Counted from the first letter of the stretch, positions 35,516-50,040 are shown. The stretch is 64,000 nucleotides of DNA from Stomorhina lunata (GCA_933228675.1 OW121742.1:105850940-105914939), one strand, 5' to 3'. The notes: generated by a model not told the origin, from the letters alone. Translations and numbers: made by a program.

Positions 35516-35935
35516 ACAACAAAATCGTTAAATACAATCGGAAATGAGTTTGAGAAGCAAACAGACCAATAACATTCAAGTTTACAACAAAGAAGATTGA
35601 CAGCCATCTGGTATTTGATGGACACGGAATTAAAGTATAAGGATTTTATGAGACAGGAAGCCGAATTTTAGGCTCAATGTAAAAAAGGACATAGTTACGT
35701 GTGGAAGAAAATAACTGGGATTGAAACCTAGAATTGTTTACCGGCATATATAGTGATAGAATGCATTAATTGCTTTCCAGCACTTACTACTTTTGGTCTA
35801 GTACCATTGATTGTGCACTAGTAGTTACACTTTTCGACATAAGGTAGACCTAATTGAAGATATCATAAAAGATCTTTGATTGCCCTCCATGTCCTACTGT
35901 TTTGTTTTGCCAAAACAAAAAATGAGCGGATTATA
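35516..35935. other. Unique DNA without a supported gene
   Basis: Mixed-composition sequence, less AT-rich than its surroundings. No open frame or motif is recognised. It could be a decayed mobile element. Confidence 0.4.
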
Positions 35936-36610
35936 GTCAGAGGAACTCTATATTGTCTACAAAATTCTTTATAGACGAAGGAACTCTATATAGTCGAAGG
36001 AACTTTATATTGTCGATGGAACTCTTTATATTCGAAGGAACTCTATATAGTAGAAGGAACTCCATATTGTCGATGAAACTCTATATAGTCGAAAGAACTC
36101 TATATTTTTGTTGGAACTCTATATAGTCGATGGAACTCTAATAAGTCGAAGGAACTCTATATTTTTGATTCAGCTCTATATAGTCGATGGAACTCTATAA
36201 AGTCGAAGTAACTCTATATTGTCAATAGAACTCTATATAGCCGGACAAACTCTATATTGACGATGAAACTCTATACAGTTAAAAGAAACTCTATATTGTT
36301 GATGAATCTCTTTATATATTGTCGATGGAACTTTATATTGTAGATGGAAATGTAGTCGTTGGGACTCTGTATAGTCGATGGAACTCTATAAAGCCAAACT
36401 CTATACCGTACTCTATAGAGTCAAAATAACTCTATATTGTCGATGAAACTCTATATAGTCAATTCAACACAAGATAGTCGATGGAACTCTATATAATCGA
36501 TGGATCTCTATATGGTCGAACTCAATATGGAACTCTATAGAGCAGAAATAACTTTACATTGTCGATGGAACTCTTTATAGTCCATATAACTGCAAATAGT
36601 AAATGGACTA
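35936..36610 (+). repeat. 19-bp satellite, degenerate array B1 (unit GTCGATGGAACTCTATATA)
   Basis: About 33 degenerate copies of the 19-bp unit in + orientation. They pass at 36600-36640 into the 12-bp GAACTCGACTAT satellite. Confidence 0.9.
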
Positions 36611-39600
36611 TGAACTAGAATATAAACTCGACTATAAATTCAACTAAGAACTCGACTAAAATCTCAACTACAAACTTCACTATAAACTCTACTATGAAGT
36701 CGACTATAACCTGGACCAAGAATTCGACTATGAACTCGACCAAGAACTCGACCATGAACTCGACTATAAAGTCGACTATGAACTCGACTATGAACTCGAC
36801 TATGAACTCGACTACAAACTCGACTATGAACTTGACTACGAACTAGACTATGAACTTGACTATGAACTCGACTATGAACTCGACTATGAACTGGACTATG
36901 AACCTGACTATGAATTCGAGTATGAACTCGACTATGAACTCGACTATGAACTGGACTATGAACCTGACTATGAATTCGAGTATGAACTCGACTATAAACT
37001 CGACTATGAACTCGACTATGAACTCGACTATGAACTGGACTATGAACCTGACTATGAATTCGAGTATGAACTCGACTATAAACTCGACAATGAACTCGAC
37101 TATAAACTCGACTATGAACTCGACTATAAACTCGACTATGAACTCGACTTTAAACTCGATTATGAACTCGACTATGAACTCGACTATAAACTCAACTATG
37201 AACTTGACTATGAACTCGATTATGAACTTGACTATTAACACGCAATGAAATCGACAATGAACTCGAATATGAACTCGACTATAAACTTGACTATGAAGTC
37301 GACCATGAACTCGACTATAAACTCGACCATGAACTCGACTATGAACTCGACTACGAACTCGATCATGAACTCGACTATGAACTCGACTACAAACTCTACT
37401 ATGAACTCGACTATGAACTTGACTATGAAGTCGACCATGAACTCGACTATAAACTCGACCATGAACTCGACTATGAACTCGACTACGAACTCGATCATGA
37501 ACTCGACTATGAACTCGACTACGAACTCGACTATGAACTCGACTATAAACTAGACTATCAACTCTACTATGAACTCGACTATGAAATCGACTATAAACTC
37601 GACTATGAACTCGACTATGAACTGGACTATGAACCTGACTATGAATTCGAGTATGAACTCGACTATAAACTCGACAATGAACTCTACTATAAACTCGACT
37701 ATGAACTCGACTATAAACTCGACTATGAACTCGACTATAAACTCGATTATGAACTCGACTATGAACTCGACTATAAACTCAACTATGAACTTGACTATGA
37801 ACTCGATTATGAACTTGTGTATTAACACGCAATGAAATCGACAATGAACTCGAATATGAACTCGACTATAAACTTGACTATGAACTCGACTACAAACTCT
37901 ACTATGAACTCGACTATGAACTCGACTATGAACTTGACTATGAAGTCGACCATGAACTCGACTATAAACTCGACCATGAACTCGACTATGAACTCGACCA
38001 TGAACTCGACTATGAACTCGACTACGAACTCGATCATGTACTCGACTATGAACTCGACTGCGAACTCGACAATGAACTCGACTATAAACTAGACTATCAA
38101 CTCTACTATGAACTCGACTATGAAATCGACTATAAACTTGACTATGAACTTGACTATGAACTCGACAATGAACTCGACTATAAACTTGACTATGAACTTG
38201 ACTATGAACTCGACAATGAACTCGACTATTAACTCTACTCCGAACTCGACTATAAACTCGACTATGAAATCGACTATAAACTTGACTATGAACTTGACTA
38301 TGAACTCGACAATGAACTCGACTACAAACTCTACTATGAACTCGACTATGAACTCGACTATGAACTTGACTATGAAGTCGACCATGAACTCGACTATAAA
38401 CTCGACCATGAACTCGACTATGAACTCGACCATGAACTCGACTATGAACTCGACCATGAACTCGACTATGAACTCGACCATGAACTCGACTATGAACTCG
38501 ACTGCGAACTCGACAATGAACTCGACTATAAACTAGACTATCAACTCTACTATGAACTCGACTATGAAATCGACTATAAACTTGACTATGAACTTGACTA
38601 TGAACTCGACAATGAACTCGACTATAAACTTGACTATGAACTTGACTATGAACTCGACAATGAACTCGACTATTAACTCTACTCCGAACTCGACAATAAA
38701 CTCGACTATGAAATCGACTATAAACTTGACTATGAACTTGACTATGAACTCGACAATGAACTTGACTATAAACTTGACTATGAACTTGACTATGAACTCG
38801 ACAATGAACTCGACAATGAACTCGACTATTAACTCTACTCCGAACTCGACTATAAACTCGACTATGAACTCGACTATGAAGTTGACTATGAACTCGACAA
38901 TGAACTCGACTATTAACTCGACTATAAACTTGACTATGAACTTGACTATGAACTCGACAATGAACTCGACTATTAACTCTAATCCGAACTCGACTATAAA
39001 CTCGATTATGAACTCGACTATGAAGTTGACTGTAAACTCGACTATGAACTCGACTATTAACTCGACTATAAACTTGACTATGAACTCGACAATGAACTCG
39101 ATTATGAACTTGACTGTAAACTCGACTATAAACTCGACTATGAACTCGACTATGAACTCGACTATAAACTAGACTATCAACTCTACTATGAACTTAACTA
39201 TGAAATCGACTATAAACTCGACTATGAACTCGACTATTAACTCGACTATAAACTTGACTATGAACTCGACTATAAACTCGACTATGAACTTGACTGTAAA
39301 CTCGACTATGAACTCGACTTTAAACTCGGCTTCGAACTCTACTATAAACTCGACTATGAACTCGACTATGAACTCGACTAAAAACTCTACTATGAACTCG
39401 ACTATGAACTTGACTATAAACTCGACTATAAAATCGACTTTGAACTCGACTATGAACTTGACTATAAACTTTTCTATGAACTCTCCTATGAACTCGACTA
39501 TGAACCCGACTATAAACTGGACTATAAACAATATTATGAACTCGACTATGAAATCGACTATTTACTCGACTATGAACTCGGCTATAAGCTCTACTATGAA

Positions 39601-39965
39601 CCCGACTATGAACTCGACTATGAACTCGACTATAAACTCGACTATGAACTCCACTTTAAACTCGACTATGAACCTGACTATGAACTCGACTATAAGCTCG
39701 ACTGTCAACTTGACTATGAACTCGACTATAAACTCGACTATGAACTCGACTATAAACTTACTATTAACTCGACTATGAACTTGATTTTAAACTCGACTGT
39801 GAACTCGACAATAAACTCGGCAATGAACTCGACTATAAACTCTACTATAAACTCCGAACTCGACTATAAACTCTACTATAAACTCGACTAAGAAATCGAC
39901 TATTAACTTGACTATGAACTCTACTGTGAACTCGACAATAAACTCGACTATGAACTCTACTATTA
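36611..39965 (+). repeat. 12-bp satellite GAACTCGACTAT, array C1 (3.3 kb)
   Basis: Nearly 280 copies of GAACTCGACTAT with frequent variants (CTTGACTAT, CTCGACCAT, ACTATAA). Variant patterns repeat at longer range: the word CGCAATGAAATCGACAATG at 37241 and 37828 (587 bp apart), and TAGACTATCAACTCTACTA at 37551, 38090, 38534 and 39170. Open frames on both strands, (MNST)n and (EFIV)n, follow from the 12-bp unit and are not genes. Confidence 0.96.
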
Positions 39966-41834
39966 GTTAGTCCAATTTATATGTCAATGAACCCTTCTAT
40001 AGTCTAGATTTTTGTTGTTGTCAGCAATTATTTTATATGTTAACACTACATTAAATTACAATTTAGCCAAAAGAATGTTGTTACTATTCGCTTCATATTT
40101 CCTTAGCAATTTTTATGAAAAGAATTATTCAAAAATATAAATTAAACATACGCACACAACAATTGTGCACACACTTTTACATATGCCAAATGTATGTATG
40201 CGTTCCATTTTTCAAGAAAGTAAAGGAATTAATTAAAATAACTCATACGCTCAGATGCGCATATTTTAAATATTTTTTGTTTTTTTTTAATTTTTTTTTT
40301 TGTTCTGCAACAATTACAAACAATTTAGTGCAGGAAATTAAGGCACAATGAAAACGAATGAACAATTCAAAAATGCAAAGTATTTTTATTTTGCCTTTTA
40401 TGAGCTGGAAAAAACAAAAGAACAATAGCAGAATTAATGAAAACTCTTACATTGTTACGGCGGAGGATGAGAAGGAATTTTGGGGGAGGTGGCTTACAAA
40501 AGTATAAAGTCATAAAACTTGTGATAGTGCATGGTATCGGAGGAGGATTAAGAGTGTAGCGGTTACGAGTCTTGGCTGCGAGGAACAGTTAGTCCTTATG
40601 GGTTTTTATCCGTACTTATATCTCTTTCCACTCTTTAAAAAAGAAAAAGAACAGACTGAGATTTTACATAGACCGAGTTTTCAAAAAAAGTCAAACTAGC
40701 TAGTGACCTCTTTTGTCAGCTACCAACTGACGTATCTATGATAATATAGTAACAATAGCGTCCTTGCTGAAAAGTCCTTCAATTGTTTTCATCTTCATTT
40801 AAACACACACATATCTATTCGTATATATGTATGTTTTATATGTGATTTACTTGCGTATGTGTGAGTCTGTGCATGTAATCTCTCATGTAGATGAGAGAGA
40901 GTTCAAGTGAAACCGTATAATAACATAAAAAAACTAGCGGTTAACTGTTGTCATTTCCGTTTCCTGTGTAAAATGCAAACGTTTTAAAGGTCCTCTACAT
41001 GCATGCGTAAGCGTATTTATGAGTTTCCAGGATATTTACTGAAGTGTATATGTGTGTGTTTGTTTTGTGTTTACGTATATGCGTGTTTCGGTGACATATA
41101 TGTATGTAACTCTGTGTGTTAAACATGTAGCGAAATTTTTAACTGCCATCATTACAAGTTTACTTTTGCCATTTTTGCCCTAAATATATTTTTGGTTTCA
41201 GTTTTCTAGTTTTTATAGGCCTAGAACACAATAAAATGCATAACTCTTGTCACACAGTTTTAGCAAATTTGAAGGCCTCAAATAAAGGGCAAGGCAGAAA
41301 TTAGTAAATAATATAGCATTAACAACTTCATTTAAAAATTAAAAATTCTAACATATTATGCTTTCCCCTTTTGCTTCACCCTATATTTGCTACATTTCCC
41401 TACTTTCTAGCAAATTGCTGCCCCTAACAAATATGTTGCTGCACCAGCATTACCAACAACATCATTATGTAACAGCGACAACAAAACCACAATAACTCTT
41501 ATGCAATTTGTATGTTGTCCATGCATGCCTGATCGCAAATGCATGACTGACAACATTAGATTGTATTTTTGCGGAAAATGACAAAAATTCTTAAAAAAAA
41601 TAGGCAGAATATTGCTGGACGCATCTGCACGAGATAGGAACATAGCTGACATGTGTTAAGGCATCAAGAGCTGGATGTGTTTTAAAAGTCTAAACAAAAT
41701 GTTAGCTTCCTTCTTTAGCTAGAATTTTCTTAATGCCTAGGATTTTTCTATATACTTTCAAGCATGCAAATGTTGTTAGTCCACTAAAAGTGACTTAAGT
41801 CCCAAAATATCTTGAGTCTAGAAAAAATAAAAGT
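39966..41834. other. Unique spacer between the two GAACTCGACTAT arrays
   Basis: Non-repetitive sequence with CA/TA-type words (40800-41110). Open frames (40115-40351, 41407-41652) lack motifs or splice context and are not called. A less AT-rich stretch at 40440-40640 is unexplained. Confidence 0.45.
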
Positions 41835-43672
41835 CGAGTTTTTGACTATAAACTCCACTATGAACTCGGCTATAAACTCGACTATGAACTTGACTGTAAA
41901 CTCGACTATAAACTCGACTATGAACTTTACTATGAACTCAACTATAAACTCGACTATGAATTTGACTATGAACTCTACTATGAACTAGACTATGAACTCG
42001 ACTTTCAACTCGACTATGAACTCGACTATAAACTTTTTTATGAACTCGACCATGAACTCAACTATGAACTTGGCTATAAACTCGTCTATGAACTTGATTA
42101 TGAACTCAACCATGAACTCAACTATGAACATGACTATAAACTTGACTACGAACTTGATTACGAACTCGACCAAGAACTCGACTATGAACTTGAACATAAA
42201 TTCGACTACAAACTCGAATAGGAATTCGACTATGTACTCTACTATGAACTGAACTATGAACTCGACTACGAACTCGACTATGAACTTGATTATGAACTCG
42301 ACCATGAACTCGACTATGAAGTTGACCATAAATTCCACTACGAACTCGAATATGAATTCGACTACGAACTCTACTACGAACTCGACTATGAACTCGACTA
42401 TAAACTTGATTATGAACTCGACTATGAACTCGACTACGAACTCGACTTTGAACTTTACTATGACCTCGCCTATGAACTTGACTATGAACTCGATTATAAA
42501 CTCGACTATGAACTAGACTAGAAACTCGACTAGAGACTCGACTATGAACTCGACTATGAACTCGAGTATTAACTCGACTATGAACTCGACTATGAAGTCG
42601 ACTACGAACTCGACTATGAACTCGACTATGAACTTGACTATGAAATGGGCTACGAAACCAACTATGAATTCGATTATTAACTCCACTATAAACCACACTA
42701 TAAATTCGATTATGAACTCGACTGAGAGCTCGACTATTAACTCGACTACGAACTTGGTTATGAACTCGACTATGAACTTGACTATAAACTCGACTTTGAA
42801 CTTAAATATGAACTCGACTATGAACTGGGCTATGAACCCAACTATGAATTCGATTGTGAACTTGACTATGAACTTGACTATGAACTCGACTATTAACTCG
42901 ACTACAAACTCTACCGTGATCACGACTACTAACTAGACTATGAACTTAACTATGAACTCGAATATAAACTCGACTATGAACTCGAATATGAACTCGACTT
43001 TGAACTCGACTATTAACTCGACTATTAACTCGACTATAAACTCGACTATGAAATCGACTATGAACTTTGCTATAAACTCGGCTATGAACTGGACTATGAA
43101 CTCTACTATGAACTCGAATATGAACTCGACTATAAACTCGACAATGAACTCTACTATTAAATCGACTATGAACTCGATTATAAACTCGACTATAAACACT
43201 ACTATGAACTCGACTATAAACTCAACTATGAACTCGACTATGAACTCGACTATGAACTCGAATATAAACTCGACTATGAACTCGATTATGAACTTGACTA
43301 TGAGCTCGACTATGAACTCGACTATGAACTCGACTACGAATTCGAAAATGAACTCAACTATGAACTTTATTATCAACTCGACTATGAACTCGACTATAAA
43401 CTCGACTGTTAACCCGGCTATGAACTCGACTATGAACTCGATTATAAACTCGACTATAAATACGACTATGAACTCGACTATAAACTTTACTATGAACTCG
43501 ACTATAAACTCGGCTAAGAAATCTACTATGAACTTTATTGTGAAGTCGACTATAAACTCGACTATGAACTCTACTATGAATTCGACTATTAACTTGACTA
43601 AAACATCGACTATGAACTCTACTATGAATTCCACTATGAACTCAACTATAAACTCGACTTTCATAGTCGAGT
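41835..43672 (+). repeat. 12-bp satellite GAACTCGACTAT, array C2 (1.8 kb)
   Basis: Same unit and orientation as C1 but more diverged. It ends at 43653-43671 in a small hairpin, CTCGACT-TTCAT-AGTCGAG, after which the 19-bp family begins in the opposite orientation. The open frames here are artefacts. Confidence 0.94.
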
Positions 43673-43995
43673 ACGAACTCTACATTCAACTCAACTATAA
43701 AATCGAGAATACTGTTGACTGTATAGAGTTCTATCGATTTTATAGGGTCTTCCCGAACACTTAGAGTCTCGATGTCTGTACAAAGACCCGTTGACTGTAC
43801 GAAAGCTTTTCGACCCAATGAAACAGTAACATTGATTACAGAGAGTCCTGTTTTAGTTTCATCGAGTTTATAAGGCCCCGTTGTTTATATAGGGTTCTAT
43901 TAACTCTTTAAAGCTACTGTGCTACTGTGACTATATGTAGACCCATTTACTACATAGAGTCCGTCGATTATATAAAAAACTTGTCGACTTTAAAG
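43673..43995 (-). repeat. Degenerate 19-bp satellite, minus orientation (B2)
   Basis: Words such as 'tatagagttctatcgat' and 'agagtccgtcgattatata' match the reverse complement of GTCGATGGAACTCTATATA. Highly diverged, perhaps 15 copies. Confidence 0.7.
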
Positions 43996-44884
43996 AGTAT
44001 TAAAGAACATAGTTGACTTACGGATTTTGCAGTTTTAGAAAATCCGCTTTAAACAACTTAAAGACAAAAACCCAATATATTATTTCCCTTTCCAACTTCC
44101 CCCCTTTCCTGTTAATAACATTCAGCAAAGTAGAAAGCCAAAGGAAAACAACGACGAAAAAAAAACGGAAATTCAAAAACATGAAATTTCAACTTGATTT
44201 AAAATTGAGTTTCAATGACATGAATGGTCAGATGAATGAGCGGTCAAGAAAAGAGATTGAGATGAGAAAGAGATACAGGAAACAAATTTCAGCTAACAAA
44301 AATGGCTGTTTATACTTTCACGTTTTGTTCAGAAAAAATAAAAAATCATGAGTTGTTGCCAACATTCAGTCAAGTGAAAAATTTATTGTAAAGCTCGTTT
44401 CATTTGTTTTTTTTCTGCGGGCAAGGATAAATGAAAAGGAGCTAAAGAAAATAAGTGATTTGCATGCATATAAATGGTAAGAAGAATGTTGGGATTAAGT
44501 TTCCTTGGAAATTTTTTATTTTTAAATTTGAGAAATTTAAGTTTTGCTGAAAAATTAAACTAAAACATGTTAAATATCTTACAAATATTTTTTGTTTACG
44601 CTTATTTGTTCTTTATTACCCCCGGAGCTTTAAGCTTTAATTAATGCCTTTGCTGCTGTAAACTCTCTAATGCAATTATTATTAAATGGAAATTTTATAC
44701 AAATAATATTTGAAGCTTTTGAAAATTAGATTACCCATAACCAAAGAATCAATATGCCTTTAAGTTATAAATGTAACCTACAGCAACATAAGGGAGATTT
44801 ATGTGCTTGTGTTGTATTTTGTAACATAAGTCGATGACAGTATACAGTTGAAGGTTTTATTTATAGTCGACATACATAAGTGTA
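43996..44884. other. AT-rich DNA without a supported gene
   Basis: The 112-codon open frame at 44013-44351 is Lys/Arg-rich with no recognisable motif and sits in A-rich sequence; it is left uncalled. Nothing else is seen. Confidence 0.45.
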
Positions 44885-47800
44885 CAAAATAGATGGAACT
44901 GTATAGAATCGATGGAACTCTAAATAGTTAACGTAACTCTACGTAGTTGAAGAAAGTCTGTAGAGTCGATGTACGTCCATATAGCCAGTGAAACTCTACA
45001 TAGTGGATGGAACTATAAATAGTTGGAAGAACTCCGAATAGAAGATGGAACTCGGTCTAGTCCGTGGAACTCTTTATAGTTGACGGAACTCTATAGAGTC
45101 GATGGAACGTTATATATTCAATTGAACTCTATATTGTCGAGAGAACTCTATATTGTCGATGGAATATTATATAGTCAACGGAATCCCATGTTATCAACGC
45201 AACTCTATCTAAAGTAGACGAAACTCTATTAAACCGATGTTACTCTTAATAGATGATGAAACTCTGTCTAGACAATGGAACTCTTTATAGTCGACCGTAT
45301 TCTATAGAGGCGAGAAACTCTACATTGTCGATTGAACTTAATATAAGCGATGAAACTCTAAATGGTTGACGGTACTCTGTATAGTCTTAGGAACTCTATA
45401 TTGTCGATGGAACTCGATTGAACACTTAATAGAAGATGAAACTCTGTCTAGTCAATGGAACTCTGAGCAGTCGAAGGAACTCTGTGTTGTCGATTTAACT
45501 CTATATAGTCGATAGAACTCTATATTGTCATTGGAATTCTACGTAGTCGATGGAACTCTTAATAGAAAATGGAACTATCTTTAGTCAATGGAACTCAGAA
45601 CAGTCGAAGGAACTCTGTGTTGTTAATGGAACTCTGAATAGTCGACGGAACTCTATATAGTTGATAGAACTCTATATTGTCGATGGAACTCTACATAGTC
45701 GATGGAACTCTTAATAGAAGATGGAACTCTGTCTTGTCAATGGAACTCTGAACATTCAAAGGAACTCTGTGTTGTCAATGGAACTTAAATATTCGACGGA
45801 ACTATATATAGTCGTTAGAACTCTATATTGTAGATGGAACTCTATATAGTCGATGAAACTCTATATAGCCGATGGAACTATACATAGTCGATGGAACTCT
45901 TAATAGAAGATGGAACTCTGTCTTGTCAATGGAACTCTGAACACTCGAAGGGACTCTGTGTTGACAATGGAACTCTGAATAGTTGACGTAACTCTATATT
46001 GTAGATGGAACTCTATATAGTCGATGGAACTCTATATTGTCAATGGAACTCTATATAGTCGATGGAACTCTATAAAGTCTATTGTACTTTTAATAGAAGA
46101 TGGAACTCTGTCTAGCCAATGGAACTCTAAATAGCCGACGGAACTCTATATAGTCGATAGAACTCTTAATTTTTTATGGAATTCTACATAGTCGATGGAA
46201 CTCTATATAGCCAAAAGTACTCTGTAAAGTTGGTGGAACTCTTAATAGAAGATGGAACTCTGTCTAGTCAGTAGAACTCTAAATAGTCGACGGAACTCTG
46301 TGTTGTCGATGGAACTCTAAATAGTCGACGGAATTCTATATAGTCGATGGAACTCTATATAGCCAAAGGAACTCTATAAAGTAGATGGAACTTTTAATAG
46401 AAGATGGAACTCTGTCTAGTCAGTAGAACTCTAAATAGTCGACGGAACTCTGTGTTGTCAATGGAACTCTAAATAGTCGACGGATTTCTATATAGTCGAT
46501 GGAGCTCTATATAGCCGAAGGAACTCTATAAAGTAGATGGAACTTTTAATAGAAGATGGAACTCTGTCTAGTCAGTAGAACTCTAAATAGTCGACGGAAC
46601 TCTGTACAGTCGAAGGAACTCTGTGTTATCGATAGAACTCCAAATAGTCGAAGGAACTCTAACTCGGAATTCTATATAGTCGATGGAACTCTATATACGA
46701 AGGAACTCAATAAAGTCGATGGAACTCTTAACAGAAGATGGAACTCTGTCTAGTGAGTAGAACTCTAAATAATTCTCAATGAAACTCTAAATAGTCGACG
46801 GAATTCTATATAGCCGATGAAACTCTATATAGCTGAAGGAACTCTATAAAGTCGATGGAACTCTTAATAGAAGATGGAACTCTGTCTAGTGAGTAGAACT
46901 CTAAATAGTCGAAGGAACTCTGTGTTGTCGATAGAACTCTAAATAGTCGACGGAATTCTATATAGTCGATGGAACTCTATATAGCCGAAGGAACTCTATA
47001 AAGTAGATGGAACTCTTAATAGAAGATGGAACTCTGTCTAGTCAGTAGAACTCTAAATAGTCGACGGAACTCTGTACAGTCGAAGGAACTCTGTGTTTTC
47101 GATGGAACTCCAAATAGTCGATGGAACTCTAACTCGGGGTTCTACATAGTCAATGGAACTCTATATAGCCGAAGGAACTCTATAAAGTCGATGAAGCTCT
47201 TAAGAGACTCGGTGTTCTCGGTGGAACTCTAAATAATCGACAGAATTCTATATAGTCGAAAGAACTCTGTAAAGTCGATGGAACTCTTAATAGAAGACGG
47301 AACTCTGCCTAGTCAGTTGAACTCTAAATAGTCGACGGAACTCTATACAGTCAAAGGAACTCTGTGTTGTCGATGGAACTCTAAATAGTCGATGAAATTC
47401 TATATAGTCGATGGAACTCTATATAGCCGAAGAAACTCTATAAAATTGATGGAACTCTTAATAGAAGATGGAACTCTGTCTAGTCATTAGAACTCTAAAT
47501 AGTTGACGAAACTCTATACAGTCGAAGGAACTCTGTGTTCTCCATGGAACTCTGAATAGTCGACGGAACTCTATACAGTCGATGCAACTCTATATAGCTG
47601 AAGGAACTCTATATAGCTGAAGGAACTCTATAAAGTCTATGGAACTCTTAATAGAAAATGGAACTCCGTCTAGTTACTGGAACTCTAAATAGTAGACGGA
47701 ACTCTAAATAGTCGACGGAATTCTATATAGTCGATGGAACACTTTATAGCCGAAGGAACTCTATAAAGTCGATGGAAGTCTTAATATAAGATGGAACTCT

Positions 47801-48905
47801 GTCTAGTCAATAGAACTCTGTACAGTCGAAGGAACTTTGTGTTGGCGATGGAACTCCAAATAGTCGACGGAATTCTATATAGTCGATGAAATTCTATATA
47901 GACGACTCTATATAGTCGATTGTACTCTTAATAGAAGATGGAACTCCGTCTAGTGGAACTCTAAATAGTCGACGGAACTCTGTATAATCGAGAAACTCTG
48001 ACTCGATGGACTCTGTTTTGTCGATTGAGCTCTATATAGTCTTAAAAGAAGATGGTACTCTGTCTTGTCTATCTATAAAGCAGTAGAAACTCTTTAATGT
48101 CGATTAAACTCTATATTATCGATGGATCTCTAAATAGTTGATGGAACTCTGTATAGCCGAAGGAACTCTATATTGTCGATGGAACTCTATATAGTAGACG
48201 CAACTGTAAATATTCGAAGGAACACTATATTGTTGATAAAACTCTATAGATTCGATTAAACTCCATATTGTCGATGGAACTCTAAGTTGTCGATGGAACT
48301 CTAAGTAGTCGATGGAACTCTTCATAGTCAATGGATCTCTATATAGTCGTACGAACTGCATAAAGTCGGTGGAACTCTTAATAGAAGATGGAACTCTGTC
48401 TAGTCAATAGAACTCCGTATAGTAGAAGGATACATATAGAGTCGAAGGAAGTCTATATTGTCAATTAAACTCTAATTAGTCGGCGGAGCTCTGTCAATGG
48501 AACTCTTTATAGTCGATGAAACTCTATAGAGTCTAAGGAGCTCTATATTTTCGATGAAATTCTGTAGAGTCGAAGCAACCCTACTATATTTTGTCAACGG
48601 AACTCTGTCTAGTTAATAGAACTCCTCTTTATCCTCGACAAAACTCTACGGAGTCAATTGAGCTATATATAGTCTATGAGAGTTTATGGGATGGATGGAA
48701 CACTTTATAGTCTTTCAACGACTTTAAAGTACATGGATTTGTAAATAGTCGATGGAGTTCTAAATAGTTGATAAACTTTATAAAATACTAGTCTAAATAT
48801 TGGATGGAACTCTACTATGTATATCTAGTCAACCTAACTCTTTTTAGTCTATACTGACTGTATGTAGAGGACTTTAAATAGTCATAAGTTTGTCGAGACT
48901 CTTTA
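44885..48905 (+). repeat. 19-bp satellite GTCGATGGAACTCTATATA, main array B3 (4 kb)
   Basis: Roughly 210 copies in + orientation, diverged from one another. From ~46240 to ~47900 a higher-order unit of ~152 bp (eight monomers) recurs, marked by 'aatagaagatggaactctgt' at about 46244, 46396, 46546, 46866 and 47018, with less regular copies after that. Short open frames here are not genes. Confidence 0.95.
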
Positions 48906-50040
48906 GAGACTTCATAGTTCTTATAACATTGTAATATAGGTCATCATTTTGTCGGAGTTGATCTCAATAATCTTGTTAGTTATACATTTGATGTGTTTGT
49001 CTTAAACATCAAATGTCATTACAAAATTTTGCCACATTAATGTCAACAAGTAAATGACATTTAAGCCATAATGCAGCAAATAGCAATCATAACTTGAGTT
49101 AAAATGGCTGACAGACAGAAAAGCACACAAATAATTTCTCCAACGATAGCAGCAGATTGTGAGTGTGATATAAATAAAATACAATCAGGATAGGAAGGAA
49201 CTGCAATCTAAAAACCTTGAAGGCATTTATGCTTCCAAATGGCGCAACTTATATAGAGCATGACTTGGAATAATACAAAGTAGCAAACACATGCATATGT
49301 TTGCTTTATATATCATGAAATGGATATATAGTATCAGGCAAAGATTGAGCAACACCAGTCAGTATCTTAAAAGGGATCTAGATCATCTCAAAATATCTGA
49401 ATTGTTTGCAAATTTAAGCACAAGATTGTCTAAAGCACATAGAGAATTTAGTCCACTGGATCCGAAGAACTTTCAATCATTCTAAAATAATTATTGCAAC
49501 ACACTGTTTAACCTTCCCTCCCGCAAATATGTCACCAATACAAATCACTTGAAACATAAATGAATGCCAAATACATTCTAACAGCATCAACTTCTTCAAC
49601 CAGCAAAAGCTCAATTTTGCCAATTTTAGCGCCAAACGAAATATCAACATATTAACGGGCTAAAATACATATTTATTCTAGAAAATTGTGTTTACTCTCC
49701 TCCACAAAAAAAAAACCGCAGTCACAGAAGTAATGATGAATATGACAAATAATGTCGTTGAGGAAAATGATTGAAATGATGACGACAACTTTAAAGCAGA
49801 CAGTCATCAATGTCTATCATCATCATCATCGTCTGGATCATCGTCGTCCTAATCATTGTCAGTTTAAACAGTGCGGTAAAGTATGTTTTTGCTATTACTA
49901 GAGCAGTCAGTGATTAGGCGGCTTTTGTTTATGTTTGTCATGGTCTAACATAGAATTCAAAAAAATCGGAGATGGGAGTTTAAAAAAGGACGTTAAGAAG
50001 GGAAATAGAGGAAAATATTGTTGAAATTTTCAATAAAATC
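48906..50040. other. Spacer between inverted 19-bp arrays; no gene seen
   Basis: It includes a 64-codon open frame at 49291-49485 of normal amino-acid composition but no recognisable motif, and a short ATC/CAT-rich stretch near 49810-49850. It may contain decayed mobile DNA, but I cannot name it. Confidence 0.45.

Noticed and set aside
36843..39778. Many 71-206 codon open frames on both strands, (EFIV)n and (MNST)n
   Set aside because: By-products of the 12-bp GAACTCGACTAT satellite; the same applies to 41985-43764.
44013..44351. 112-codon Lys/Arg-rich plus-strand frame
   Set aside because: A-rich sequence, no recognisable motif, no transcript evidence in the sequence.
49291..49485. 64-codon plus-strand frame of fairly normal composition
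   Set aside because: No motif, no splice-site support on either side; could be decayed mobile DNA but nothing identifies it.
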